A DNA stretch of 64,000 bases from Aeromicrobium sp. Sec7.5 (GCF_036867135.1 NZ_JBAJIJ010000001.1:124001-188000); one strand, 5' to 3'; shown: positions 35,386 through 43,863, counted from the first letter of the stretch. The notes: generated by a model from the letters alone, not told the origin. Translations and numbers: made by a program.

Positions 35386-35472
35386 GGTATCCCTTTCGAG
35401 GCTCCTCGCACCTCAACCACCGGTGGTTGAGGTGCGAGTGCGCTCTGGCGCGCGAGCCTCGAAACCTCGGTC
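35383..35472. repeat. Inverted pair of palindromic intergenic elements
   Basis: 35387-35421 (GAGGTATCCCTTTCGAGGCT...CGCACCTCAACC) and 35422-35472 (GGTGGTTGAGGTGCGAG...GAGCCTCGAAACC) face each other, forming a larger palindrome around ACCACCGGTGGT. The helicase stop (GGCTGAGG) is at its edge. Confidence 0.82.
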
Positions 35473-35488
35473 AGACTGGCGGCGGGTC

Positions 35489-36178
35489 TCAGCTCGGCAG
35501 CTTGAAGAACTCCGGGTCGGTGCGGTTCGTCACGAGCTGCTCGGCGAGCGCCCGGAGCTTGACGTTGCGGTGCTGCGAGAGCCGGCTGAGCACGGCGAAC
35601 GCACGATCGGCGTCGATCTCGAAGCGCTCCATCAGGATGCCCTGCGCCTGTCCGATCACGTTGCGGGTCGCTGCGGCCACCTTGAGGCCGGCCTCGTGGT
35701 GCGCCGAGGCGACCGCGACGGAGGCGTGGCGGGCGAAGACCGTGGCGACCTCCACGTCGCCGTCCTCCCAGGCGTTGTGCTCCGGCGAGTACAGGTTGAG
35801 GGAGCCGTAGCGGCGGTTCTGGCTCGCGAGCCGCACGCTGATGACGCTGCGCAGACCCAGGGGTGCGACCTCCGCGCCCCAGCGGGGCCAGCGCTCGTCG
35901 GCGTCGACGTCGCCGGACACGTAGAAGGGCTCACCCTCGATCGCGTCGAGGCACGGGCCCTCGTCGAGCTTGTGCTGCAGCTCGTGGGACCGCTCGACCG
36001 CGTCGTTCGTTGCCAGCATCGTCTCGAGGTGCGTGCGGCTGTGCACCAGCAGGATGCCCGCCTGGTCGCAGGCCAGCGCCTGCTGGGCGAACTCGACGAT
36101 GCGCGTCAGCGTGTCGGCGAGGGTCTCCTCGGCGTGGAGCTCCAGGGCCATCTCCGCGAAGAAGGACGAATCCGGCAC
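35489..36178 (-). CDS. GAF-ANTAR domain regulator
   Basis: 229-aa RNA-binding antitermination-type regulator. A GAF sensor domain (about 10-155) contains ACDQAGILLV and LRSVISVRL. An ANTAR domain (about 160-220) follows: ATRNVIGQAQGILMERFEIDADRAF...LRALAEQLV. The GTG start at 36178 has GGGAGG upstream. ANTAR proteins bind paired hairpins in mRNA leaders to prevent termination. It is divergent from a flavoprotein gene. The signal sensed is unknown. Confidence 0.9.
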   Translation of the reverse strand: MPDSSFFAEMALELHAEETLADTLTRIVEFAQQALACDQAGILLVHSRTHLETMLATNDAVERSHELQHKLDEGPCLDAIEGEPFYVSGDVDADERWPRWGAEVAPLGLRSVISVRLASQNRRYGSLNLYSPEHNAWEDGDVEVATVFARHASVAVASAHHEAGLKVAAATRNVIGQAQGILMERFEIDADRAFAVLSRLSQHRNVKLRALAEQLVTNRTDPEFFKLPS

Positions 36179-36275
36179 GACATACCTCCCGACGTTGTTC
36201 TGCGCAGAGGATACGACCTGCTGGGCGCACGGGAGACCGGACCTCACAAACTCGACTGCGTGATTGGATGACGAC

Positions 36276-37487
36276 GTGACTGAAGACAACCCCGCGTCGG
36301 CACCTGACGCACCCCCCGCGCCCGCCTCGGTCGTCGTCGTGGGGGCGGGTGTGGCCGGGTGGCGCGTCGCCCGCGACCTGCGTGGCGCCGGTTTCACGGG
36401 CACCGTCACGGTGCTCGGCGACGAGGCCCCGTACGACCGTCCGCCGCTGTCGAAGCAGTACCTGGCGGGGGAGTTCGACGACGCCCGTATCTCGCTGTTC
36501 CGCGGCGAGGAGCCCGGCTCCATCGACGTGACCGTGCGCGAGGTGCGGGTCGCGTCGGTCCGACCGGGAGTCGTCACGCTCGACGACGGCGAGCAGGTCG
36601 AGGCCGAGGCGATCGTCGTCGCGACCGGCTCGACGGCCCGTCGGCCCGCGCTCCTGGACGGGCACGACGTGCACACCCTGCGCACCCGCGGTGACGCCCA
36701 GGCCCTGCGGGCCGCGTTCGCCGACGCGTCCTCGCTGCTGGTCCTGGGCGGCGGGTTCATCGGCGCCGAGGTCGCCGCGACGGCCCGCGCGGCGGGCCTC
36801 GACGTCACGATCGTCGAGCTGCAACCGAACCTGCTCGGCGCCGCGCTCGGGCCGGATTGCGGCACGCGGCTCGAGGAGGTCCACACGGCCCACGGGGTCG
36901 AGCTCGTCACCGGCACGGGCGTCGAACGGCTCGAGACCACGGACGGCCGCACGGTCGCGGTGCTGGCCGACGGGCGCGAGCTGACCGCGGACGTCGTCGT
37001 GGCCGGCTTCGGTGCGTCCTTGAACCTCGACGTGCTGGACGGTGCCGGTCTCGACCTCGCGGACGGCGTCGTCTGTGACGCGACCGGGCGCGTCGCCGGC
37101 CTCGACGGCGTGTGGGCCGTGGGCGACATCGCCGCGTGGCACGACCCGCTCCTCGACCGTCCGGTGCGCCGCGAGCACTGGCAGGTCGCGGGCGAGCAGG
37201 CCTCGCTCGTGGCGCGGGCGATCGCCGGCACCCTCGAGCCCACGACCAAGCGGAACCCGCCCTACTTCTGGTCCGACCAGTTCGACCTCAAGGTGCAGGT
37301 GTTCGGCCGTCCCGAGCTCGCCGACCGCTCCGGCTGGCTCGAGGCCGACGACCTCGAGCCGCGCAGCGTCTGGGCGCACCACCGGGGCGAGCACCTCGTC
37401 GGCGTCGTGACGTTCGGCGTGCCGCGTCTGCTCGGTCGCTTCCGGCCACTCGTCACCGAGGGCCTCGCGGCCGTCGCCGCCTCGTAG
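36276..37487 (+). CDS. FAD-dependent NAD(P)H oxidoreductase, ferredoxin reductase type
   Basis: 403 aa. FAD-binding VVVVGAGVAGWRVARDL near the N-terminus, DRPPLSKQYL, the NAD(P)-binding LVLGGGFIGAEVAATAR and the second FAD motif GVWAVGDIAAW are all present, with a C-terminal reductase domain. It probably transfers electrons from NAD(P)H to a ferredoxin or rubredoxin for a P450 or dioxygenase; no such partner is adjacent. GTG 36276 is chosen; TTG 36264 is also possible. Confidence 0.9.
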   Translation: MTEDNPASAPDAPPAPASVVVVGAGVAGWRVARDLRGAGFTGTVTVLGDEAPYDRPPLSKQYLAGEFDDARISLFRGEEPGSIDVTVREVRVASVRPGVVTLDDGEQVEAEAIVVATGSTARRPALLDGHDVHTLRTRGDAQALRAAFADASSLLVLGGGFIGAEVAATARAAGLDVTIVELQPNLLGAALGPDCGTRLEEVHTAHGVELVTGTGVERLETTDGRTVAVLADGRELTADVVVAGFGASLNLDVLDGAGLDLADGVVCDATGRVAGLDGVWAVGDIAAWHDPLLDRPVRREHWQVAGEQASLVARAIAGTLEPTTKRNPPYFWSDQFDLKVQVFGRPELADRSGWLEADDLEPRSVWAHHRGEHLVGVVTFGVPRLLGRFRPLVTEGLAAVAAS

Positions 37488-37519
37488 ACTGGGCCCTTCG
37501 GCGAAGACGAGGAGCTGAC

Positions 37520-37642
37520 ATGTGCCAGAAGGTCACGTGCACGGACTGCGGCAAGGCCACCTGGGTCGGTTGCGGTGAGCACATCGAGGAGGCGCTCGCG
37601 GGCGTCCCCACCGAGCAGCGCTGCGCGGGTCACGCGGCCTGA
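37520..37642 (+). CDS. Small cysteine-rich protein (40 aa)
   Basis: A 40-residue protein, MCQKVTCTDCGKATWVGCGE and then 20 more residues ending RCAGHAA. Cysteines at C-x4-C-x2-C-x7-C, plus a late Cys and two His residues, suggest a small metal (zinc) site. The GAGGAG ribosome site eight bases before ATG 37520 supports translation. I recall similar tiny proteins in many actinobacteria; the function is not known. It follows the flavoprotein gene by 32 bp and may be co-transcribed. Confidence 0.78.
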   Translation: MCQKVTCTDCGKATWVGCGEHIEEALAGVPTEQRCAGHAA

Positions 37643-37767
37643 ACCTAGCCCCGTCGCTGGTCGATGACCCGGTCAGGTCGGGGATCCTGGTCGGGCGGTC
37701 GGTGGCGTGGTGGTCTCGTCGTGCGACCGTGTCTTGGGATGTTCGCTCGCTGATCTCGCGAGCACGA

Positions 37768-37800
37768 CGAAGGGCCGCACCCGGTGGGTGCGGCCCTTCG
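37768..37800. terminator. Bidirectional terminator hairpin
   Basis: Perfect 15-bp arms CGAAGGGCCGCACCC and GGGTGCGGCCCTTCG around the loop GGT. It lies between the convergent small cysteine protein gene and the heptad-repeat protein gene. Confidence 0.85.
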
Positions 37801-37826
37801 CCGTAGTCAGCAGTGGTGTCGACGCG

Positions 37827-38396
37827 TCACTTGACGTCGTCGGCAGCGTCCTTGGCCTGGTTGGCGGCGTCGTGGGTCGCGCCCTGGGCGTCTTCGGCGA
37901 GGCTCTTGGTCTTGTCGGCCGCGTCGTCGGCGACGTCCTTGGCCTTGTCGGCAGCCCTGTTGACGAGATCGGCCGGCTTCGACAGGTCGACGCCCGAGCC
38001 CTGGCCGGGCGGGGTGTACGTGGGGCCGGAGCTCTGCGCCTTCAGCTTGGAGAACACGAAGCCTCCGGCGGCGGCGATGAGGCCGATGACGGCGACCTTC
38101 TTGAGCTTCGACTTCTTCTTCTTGGGCTTGGCGCCCTCGGGAAGGCGGTCGGTGACGTCGTCGGGCAGACGCTCGAACAGCGACGCGTGCAGCTCCGGCA
38201 GGCGGGTCTTGAGCTCGTCGCGACCCTCGCCCAGCTTCGTCGCGACCTGGTCGCGGACGATCGGCGCCTTGGTGGTGACCTGGTCGACGACCTGGTCCCG
38301 CAGGATGGGGGCCTTCGCGGCGACCTGCGCGCGGAGGTCGTCGTAGGTGTGCTCGATCGTGTCGCGCACGGTGGGCTTCTTCTTGCGCAGGGGCAT
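37827..38396 (-). CDS. Membrane-anchored amphipathic repeat protein
   Basis: 189 aa. The N-terminal half has repeats such as APILRDQVVDQV and APIVRDQVATKL. A basic KPKKKKSKLKK and one hydrophobic segment (VAVIGLIAAAGGFVF) follow. The tail carries 11-residue amphipathic repeats (ADKAKDVADDAADKTKSLAE) like LEA or apolipoprotein-type helices. This suggests a stress or membrane-associated scaffold role. No enzyme motif. Family uncertain. Confidence 0.75.
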   Translation of the reverse strand: MPLRKKKPTVRDTIEHTYDDLRAQVAAKAPILRDQVVDQVTTKAPIVRDQVATKLGEGRDELKTRLPELHASLFERLPDDVTDRLPEGAKPKKKKSKLKKVAVIGLIAAAGGFVFSKLKAQSSGPTYTPPGQGSGVDLSKPADLVNRAADKAKDVADDAADKTKSLAEDAQGATHDAANQAKDAADDVK

Positions 38397-38543
38397 GTTT
38401 CCTCCTCGTGGTCCTGCCTCGACCATAACGGTCAGCCCGGCATCCGCACCCCGACCCCGGGCCGGGCGACGCCGTGACGACGGAGCGCTGCGAGGGCCGG
38501 CGAGCCCCGGCGCAGGTAGCCTCGCCGGAGGGGAGGTGTCCGG

Positions 38544-39791
38544 ATGGTGGATCGACCGCAGCACGTCGTGGTGGTGGGCGCGGGCATGGTCGGGCTCGCC
38601 ACGGCCTGGTTCCTCCAGGAACGTGGGGCGCAGGTCACGGTCGTGGACCGCACGGGGGTCCTCGCCGGCTCCTCGCGCGGCAACGCGGGCTGGTTGGCAC
38701 CGGCACTGACGCTGCCCCTGCCGGACCCGGCGATCCTGGCGACCGGCGCGCTCGCGGCACTCAAGCCGTCCTCGCCCGTCTACGTGCCGCCGACCGCCAA
38801 CCCCCGCCTGCTGAAGTGGCTCGTGTCGTTCACCCGGCACTGCACGCCCGGCAGGTGGCGTTCGGCCATGGAGGTGTTCACGGCCGCGAATCGGCAGGCG
38901 CTCGCCGCGTTCGACGAGCTCGGCATCGACGAGCCCACCAAGCCGGCCGATCCGTTCCTCGCGGCCTTCCGCACCGAGAAGGACCGGGAGGTGCTCGTCG
39001 AGGAGTTCGAGAACGTCGCGTCGCTCGGCGGCGTGACCGACGTCGAGCTGCTCGACGGCGGTGCCGTGCACGGCCTCGAGCCGGCGCTCGGCGAGGAGGT
39101 CTCGTGCGGCCTGCAGCTGCGCGGGCAGCGCTTCATCGACCCGGGCCGCTACGTCACGTCGCTGGCCGAGGCGGTGCAGGCGCGCGGCGGCGAGATCGTC
39201 CTGGCGTCGGTCGACGGCGTCGCCTCCGAGGGCCGAGGCGTCGTGGTCCGCACGTCGACCGGTCCGGTGACGGCCGACGCGGTGGTTCTCGCAGCGGGGG
39301 CCTGGCTGTCGGCACTCGCCCGGCCCCACGGCGTGCGCTCCTTCGTGCAGGCGGGCCGCGGCTACTCGTTCACGGTGCGACCCGAGAGCCAGCCGCGCGG
39401 GCCCCTCTACTTCCCGACCCAGCGAGTGGCCTGCACGCCGCTCGGGGCGGCAGGATCGGAGGACGCGTTCCGCGTGGCCGGGATGATGGAGTTCCGCCGG
39501 CCCGACGCCCCGCTCGACCCGCGGCGCATCGCGGCGATCATCGACGCTGCCCGGCCGATGCTCCGCGGTGTCGACTGGGAGGCGCGCACCGACGAGTGGG
39601 TCGGATCACGACCGTGCACGGCCGACGGCCTGCCGCTCGTGGGCGCCACGCGCACGCCCGGCGTGCACGTCGCGGGTGGTCACGGGATGTGGGGCATCGC
39701 CCTGGGTCCGTTGACGGGTCGGCTCGTGGCCGACCAGGTCATGCAGGGCCGGACGGACCCGCTGCTGCGGTCGTTCGATCCGCTGCGCTGA
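38544..39791 (+). CDS. FAD-dependent oxidoreductase, D-amino acid dehydrogenase (DAO) type
   Basis: 415 aa flavoenzyme oxidising an amine, probably a D-amino acid. The N-terminal VVVVGAGMVGLATAWFLQ is the FAD-binding motif, followed by SSRGNAGWLAPAL as in DadA proteins. The C-terminal RPCTADGLPLVGATR with HVAGGHGMWGIALGP completes the DAO fold. The 3' end overlaps the convergent DUF3817-like gene by 53 bp. Confidence 0.88.
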   Translation: MVDRPQHVVVVGAGMVGLATAWFLQERGAQVTVVDRTGVLAGSSRGNAGWLAPALTLPLPDPAILATGALAALKPSSPVYVPPTANPRLLKWLVSFTRHCTPGRWRSAMEVFTAANRQALAAFDELGIDEPTKPADPFLAAFRTEKDREVLVEEFENVASLGGVTDVELLDGGAVHGLEPALGEEVSCGLQLRGQRFIDPGRYVTSLAEAVQARGGEIVLASVDGVASEGRGVVVRTSTGPVTADAVVLAAGAWLSALARPHGVRSFVQAGRGYSFTVRPESQPRGPLYFPTQRVACTPLGAAGSEDAFRVAGMMEFRRPDAPLDPRRIAAIIDAARPMLRGVDWEARTDEWVGSRPCTADGLPLVGATRTPGVHVAGGHGMWGIALGPLTGRLVADQVMQGRTDPLLRSFDPLR

Positions 39792-40113
39792 CCCCGAGCA
39801 GGCCCTGGCGGTCGACGCGACGCTCGAACCAGATCGTGGCGAACGGGGGGATCGCGGAGGCGAGCGCGAGGGCGAGGGTGCCGAGGCGCCAGCTGAACAC
39901 GCGCCACGCGACGAGGCTCGCGATCACGAACAGCACGAACACCCCGCCGTGGATCGGGCCCATGATCGGCACTCCACCCTCGGCGCCGGCGTGCGGATCC
40001 TCGGCCACGACCCACTTGAAGAACATCGCGACCAGGAGGCCGGCCCAGCTGATGGCCTCGGCGACGGCGACGGTGCGGAAGACGGTGCGGGTGGCGGCCT
40101 GGAGCTGAGTCAC
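39739..40113 (-). CDS. DUF3817-like membrane protein
   Basis: 124 aa with three hydrophobic segments. VFRTVAVAEAISWAGLLVAMFFKW, PIMGPIHGGVFVLFVI and SAIPPFATIWFERRV match the DUF3817 pattern (YdzA-like integral membrane protein). Its last 53 bp are antisense to the flavoenzyme gene. Function unknown. Confidence 0.85.
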   Translation of the reverse strand: MTQLQAATRTVFRTVAVAEAISWAGLLVAMFFKWVVAEDPHAGAEGGVPIMGPIHGGVFVLFVIASLVAWRVFSWRLGTLALALASAIPPFATIWFERRVDRQGLLGVSAADRTTAAAGPSGPA

Positions 40114-40168
40114 TCCCTCACGCTACCGGCGTCACACACGCGTAACGGCGATGGGTGAGAATGCGCAC

Positions 40169-40825
40169 ATGGCATTCCTGCTGCGGGTCGAGCTGCCCGA
40201 CGTCCCGGGCTCGCTGGGCGCGCTCGCGACGGCACTCGGTTCCGCCGGGGCCGACATCGAGGCGATCGAGATCGTCGAGCACCGGGCCGACGGGGTCGCG
40301 GTCGACGACGTGCTCCTCGAGCTGCCCCCCACCGTCATGCCGGACTCGCTCGTCACGGCGTGCCACGAGCTCGAGGGCGTGCGGGTGCACTGGATCTCGC
40401 GCTACAACGCCGGGGTCAACCTGAGCATGGACCTCGAGGCCGTCGAGGAGTTCACCGAGAACCCGGCGCACGCCCTGACGAAGCTCGTCGAGGTCACGCC
40501 CACGACGTTCCGCGTCGACTGGGCCATCGCGATCCGCGCGGGTTCCGGCGGCGTCGAGGTCTTGGCGGCATCGTCGGCCGCGCCCCGGCTCGACAACGGT
40601 GACGTGCCGCAGGCCGCCGAGTGGGTCGAGCTCGACGACTCGACCACGCTGCCCGAGGTCGGCGCCTGGGACTCGACGGTGCTCGCCGCGGCCCCCGGCC
40701 GCCCGCGCGACGGCCGCCGGGTCACGATCGTGGTGGGCCGCCACGGCGGCCCCGAGTTCCTCACGTCCGAGCTCGCCCGCCTCGGCCACATGGTCTCCCT
40801 CGCCGCCAGCGTCCAAACCCCCTGA
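40169..40825 (+). CDS. ACT domain-containing protein
   Basis: 218 aa. An N-terminal ACT domain (FLLRVELPDVPGSLGALATALGSAGADIEAIEI) senses small ligands such as amino acids. A second half (about 90-215) of unknown fold ends GRHGGPEFLTSELARLGHMV. ATG 40169 is preferred because GGTGAGA sits upstream; ATG 40151 would add six residues. No regulated enzyme is fused. Confidence 0.82.
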   Translation: MAFLLRVELPDVPGSLGALATALGSAGADIEAIEIVEHRADGVAVDDVLLELPPTVMPDSLVTACHELEGVRVHWISRYNAGVNLSMDLEAVEEFTENPAHALTKLVEVTPTTFRVDWAIAIRAGSGGVEVLAASSAAPRLDNGDVPQAAEWVELDDSTTLPEVGAWDSTVLAAAPGRPRDGRRVTIVVGRHGGPEFLTSELARLGHMVSLAASVQTP

Positions 40826-40837
40826 CGTTCCGCTCGC

Positions 40838-40902
40838 GAGAGAGTTTGTTGGTGGTCAGGAGAGACTTTGTTGGTGGCGACGAGCGACTTTGTTGCGCTC
40901 AG
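40838..40902. repeat. 22-bp imperfect tandem repeat, three units
   Basis: Units begin at 40838, 40860 and 40882: GAGAGAGTTTGTTGGTGGTC, GAGAGACTTTGTTGGTGGCG and GAGCGACTTTGTTGCGCTC (period 22). It fills the gap between two convergent genes and runs into the SDR stop codon. Confidence 0.85.
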
Positions 40903-41786
40903 TCGGCGGGCTTGGCCTCGGTGAGCGGCACGTGGGCGTGCTGGAACCGGCCGAGCTTCGCGACGTCGGACTCCAAGGAGGGCACGTGCTTCTTCGCGAT
41001 GCGCAGCACGACCTTGGCGCCGAGCGGGGAGTTGACGAGCGACTTGGTCCAGTTGGCCACGATGACGCCGCGCGGGACGTAGACGCGGGTCTTGCGCTTG
41101 GCGAATCCGCGCATGATGCCGGCGACGCATGCGTCGAGGTCGGTCGTGGAGTTGGCCGGATAGGGCAGCTTCTTGCGGATCTCCTTGAACGTCGGGAGAT
41201 CGTCCTCGGCACCCCGCACGATGTCGGTGTCGATCCAGCCCGGGTGCACCACGCCGACGCGGACGCCCAGGTGGGCGACCTCCTGGTTGGTGACCAGCGC
41301 GAGCGACTCGGCGCCGGCCTTCGACGCGTTGTACGACGCGAGGCCCGCGAGGTTGGCGAACGACGCGAGCGAGGCGACGACCAGGGCGTGCCCCTTCGTC
41401 TTGACGAGGTGGGGGATCGCGGGGTGCAGGGTGCGGTAGACGCCGGTGATGTTGATGTCGATGACGCGCTCGAACGAGGCCTCGTCGATCTGGCGCACCG
41501 TGCCGTAGGACGCGATGCCGGCGTTGGCCAGCACGTGGTCGATGCGGCCGAAGTGGGCGGCAGCGGCGTCGATCGCGGCGGTCATCGCCGCGCCGTTGCG
41601 GGCGTCGGCCTCCCACCAGGCAGCGGCGTCGCCGATCTCTTCGGCGACGGCGGCGAGCAGCTCCGGCTCGAGGCCGAGCAGCGCGACCTTGCCACCCTCG
41701 GCGGCGTAGGCCCGGGCGACGCCGGCGCCGATGCCGCGTGCCGCGCCGGTGACGACCAGGACCTTGCCCGCATATCGATTGCTCAT
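40899..41786 (-). CDS. SDR family oxidoreductase
   Basis: Classical short-chain dehydrogenase of 295 aa. VTGAARGIGAGVA (cofactor motif), NAGIASYGT, SLASFANLAGLASYNASKAG with catalytic Ser, Tyr and Lys (YNASK), then a C-terminal extension rich in basic residues. Similar proteins act on fatty alcohols or aldehydes. Substrate unknown. It is convergent with the ACT gene. Confidence 0.9.
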   Translation of the reverse strand: MSNRYAGKVLVVTGAARGIGAGVARAYAAEGGKVALLGLEPELLAAVAEEIGDAAAWWEADARNGAAMTAAIDAAAAHFGRIDHVLANAGIASYGTVRQIDEASFERVIDINITGVYRTLHPAIPHLVKTKGHALVVASLASFANLAGLASYNASKAGAESLALVTNQEVAHLGVRVGVVHPGWIDTDIVRGAEDDLPTFKEIRKKLPYPANSTTDLDACVAGIMRGFAKRKTRVYVPRGVIVANWTKSLVNSPLGAKVVLRIAKKHVPSLESDVAKLGRFQHAHVPLTEAKPAD

Positions 41787-41857
41787 CCCGTCAAGATACC
41801 GACGGTATGTGAATGTGTCACTGCGGGTGTCACATGTCGCTCGTCACGCCGCTGGGC

Positions 41858-42400
41858 TCATGGTGCGGGGTCGACCCGCTGCCGGACTCCGGGGTCGAGC
41901 GTCTCGGCGAGAGCGAGGTAGTGCTCGCGCTGGGCGGGGTAGTAGTCGTCCCAGTCGACGTCCGTCGCGACGCCGCCGTCCTCGGCGACCACGAGCCGGT
42001 CGAGGTAGTAGTCCCAGCCCGGTCCGGTGTTCTCGATCGTCGCCACGTCGTCGATGACCTGGCTCATGGTCAGCGTCGTGACGCCGTCGTCTTCGGTGAG
42101 CTCGAGCGTGAGGTACCAGGAGCCGAAGTCGTCGACGGCCTCCACGCGCAGCAGCCGCGGCCGGTCGCACTCCGGCACGTCGAACCGCGCCTCCGGTACG
42201 TCCTCGCCCTCGGCGGTCATCGTGAACATCACGAACCCGTCGGCGGGGTCGCCGGTCCAGGTACCGATCCAGCGGGCCAGGCGGTCGGACTCGGTGACTG
42301 CGGCCCAGACGTCATCGATCGGGGCACGGAAGGTCCGCTGCCAGGTGACGCAGTCGCGGTCGGCGCGGCGGGTCAGGAATCCGGTGGGGGTGGCGCTCAT
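41858..42400 (-). CDS. SRPBCC (AHSA1-like) domain protein
   Basis: 180 aa. WQRTFRAPIDDVWAAVTESDRLARWIG is the typical AHSA1/START-like opening, with GSWYLTLELTEDDGVTTLTMSQ in the middle. It probably binds a small hydrophobic ligand. The start at 42400 overlaps the 3' end of the ArsR-type gene by ATGA; such ArsR-SRPBCC pairs are common. Longer in-frame extensions upstream read through the regulator and are not used. Confidence 0.88.
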   Translation of the reverse strand: MSATPTGFLTRRADRDCVTWQRTFRAPIDDVWAAVTESDRLARWIGTWTGDPADGFVMFTMTAEGEDVPEARFDVPECDRPRLLRVEAVDDFGSWYLTLELTEDDGVTTLTMSQVIDDVATIENTGPGWDYYLDRLVVAEDGGVATDVDWDDYYPAQREHYLALAETLDPGVRQRVDPAP

Positions 42401-42759
42401 GCGATCTCCTCGTGCTGGGTGGTCGGGGCGGTTCGACGTCGCTCGCGGGACGTGCGGCGCACCTCGGTCTCGAGGGCGTCGAGGGCGGACTCGGGAATCG
42501 GGGGACGTCGCTCGAGCGACGCCACGAAGGTGCGCACCTCGGTGAGGGCCTGCGGCCGGAGGCGGTAGTGGCGCTCGCGACCGAGGTCGTCGGCCTCGAC
42601 GAGTCCTGCCTCGGTCAGCACCTTGAGGTGGCGACTGATCGCGGGGCGCGAGACGGGGTGCTCGGCGGCGAGGTCGATCACGCGCACGGGACCGGCAGCG
42701 AGCCGGGTCAGCAGCTCGCGACGCAGCGGGTCCGCTAGCGCGGCGAAGACGTCCATCAC
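42397..42759 (-). CDS. ArsR-family HTH regulator
   Basis: 120 aa. DVFAALADPLRRELLTRLA with VIDLAAEHPVSRPAISRHLKVLTEAGLV and REHYRL-like RERHYRLRP is a winged HTH of the SdpR/ArsR type without metal-binding cysteines. It forms a two-gene operon with the SRPBCC protein. A perfect palindrome in its promoter is the likely autoregulatory operator. Confidence 0.92.
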   Translation of the reverse strand: MMDVFAALADPLRRELLTRLAAGPVRVIDLAAEHPVSRPAISRHLKVLTEAGLVEADDLGRERHYRLRPQALTEVRTFVASLERRPPIPESALDALETEVRRTSRERRRTAPTTQHEEIA

Positions 42760-42764
42760 TGAAA

Positions 42765-42782
42765 GGTAACTCTTTCGTTACC
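42765..42782. promoter_or_regulatory. Palindromic operator upstream of the ArsR gene
   Basis: GGTAAC (42765-42770) and GTTACC (42777-42782) form a perfect inverted repeat around TCTTTC, six bases before the ArsR start and 26 bases before menB. Binding here could affect both genes. Confidence 0.72.
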
Positions 42783-42808
42783 AATCAGGCAAGCACTAGT
42801 TTGAGGGG

Positions 42809-43753
42809 ATGAGCGCACTGCCCTTCGTCTCCGACACCTTCGACCCCGACGCCTGGGACGAGGTGCCGGGCTTCGACGGCCTCACCGACCTGACCTACCA
42901 CCGGGCGAAGGCCCATGGCACCGTCCGCGTGGCGTTCGACCGCCCCGACGTGCTCAACGCCTTCCGCCCGAACACGGTCGACGAGCTGCTGCGGGTCATG
43001 GAGCACGCGCGCACGTCCGCCGACGTCGGGTGCGTGCTGCTCACGGGCAACGGGCCGAGCGAGAAGAACGGCAAGCACTCGTTCTGCACCGGCGGCGACC
43101 AGCGCATCCGCGGCCGCGCCGGCTACCAGTACGAGGACGTCACCGCCACGAGCGGTGACACCGGCGCCGAGGAGCCGAGCCCCATCGACAAGGCGAAGCT
43201 GGCGCGGCTGCACATCCTGGAGGTGCAGCGCCTGATCCGCTTCATGCCGAAGGTCGTCATCTGCGTCGTGCCCGGCTGGGCGGCCGGCGGCGGTCACAGC
43301 CTCCACGTCGTCGCCGACCTCACGCTGGCGAGCGCCGAGCACGCCCGCTTCAAGCAGACCGACGCCGACGTCGGCAGCTTCGACGGCGGGTTCGGCTCGG
43401 CCTACCTCGCCCGACAGGCGGGCCAGAAGTTCGCCCGCGAGATCTTCTTCCTCGGCCAGGAGTACTCCGCGGCCGACGGAGTCGCGATGGGCGCCGTCAA
43501 CCGCGCGATCCCGCACGCCGAGCTCGAGGCCACGGCGCTGGAGTGGGGCCGCCTGATCAACGGCAAGAGCCCGACCGCGCAGCGCATGCTCAAGTACTCG
43601 TTCAACATGATCGACGACGGCCTCGTGGGCCAGCAGGTGCTGATGGGCGAGACCACTCGCCTGGCCTACATGACCGACGAGGCGCAGGAGGGCCGCGACC
43701 AGTTCCTGGAGAAGCGCGACCCGGACTGGTCGCCCTTCCCCTGGTACTACTGA
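42809..43753 (+). CDS. menB: 1,4-dihydroxy-2-naphthoyl-CoA synthase
   Basis: Closes the second ring of menaquinone by converting o-succinylbenzoyl-CoA to 1,4-dihydroxy-2-naphthoyl-CoA. It is 314 aa. Crotonase fold with VAFDRPDVLNAFRPNT, FCTGGDQRIRG, WAAGGGHSLHVVADLTLAS, DADVGSFDGGFGSAYLARQ and the C-terminal SPFPWYY typical of MenB. No other men gene is in the window. Divergent from the ArsR operon. Confidence 0.95.
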   Translation: MSALPFVSDTFDPDAWDEVPGFDGLTDLTYHRAKAHGTVRVAFDRPDVLNAFRPNTVDELLRVMEHARTSADVGCVLLTGNGPSEKNGKHSFCTGGDQRIRGRAGYQYEDVTATSGDTGAEEPSPIDKAKLARLHILEVQRLIRFMPKVVICVVPGWAAGGGHSLHVVADLTLASAEHARFKQTDADVGSFDGGFGSAYLARQAGQKFAREIFFLGQEYSAADGVAMGAVNRAIPHAELEATALEWGRLINGKSPTAQRMLKYSFNMIDDGLVGQQVLMGETTRLAYMTDEAQEGRDQFLEKRDPDWSPFPWYY

Positions 43754-43863
43754 GCCTGGCCGAGGCCCCTGCTGATCACCCAGCGTCCGTTTGGACTCCC
43801 GCTGCGGGGGTACGACACCCGATCATGACCCCACGGGTCGTTCGCAGGGGACAGGAGCACGAG

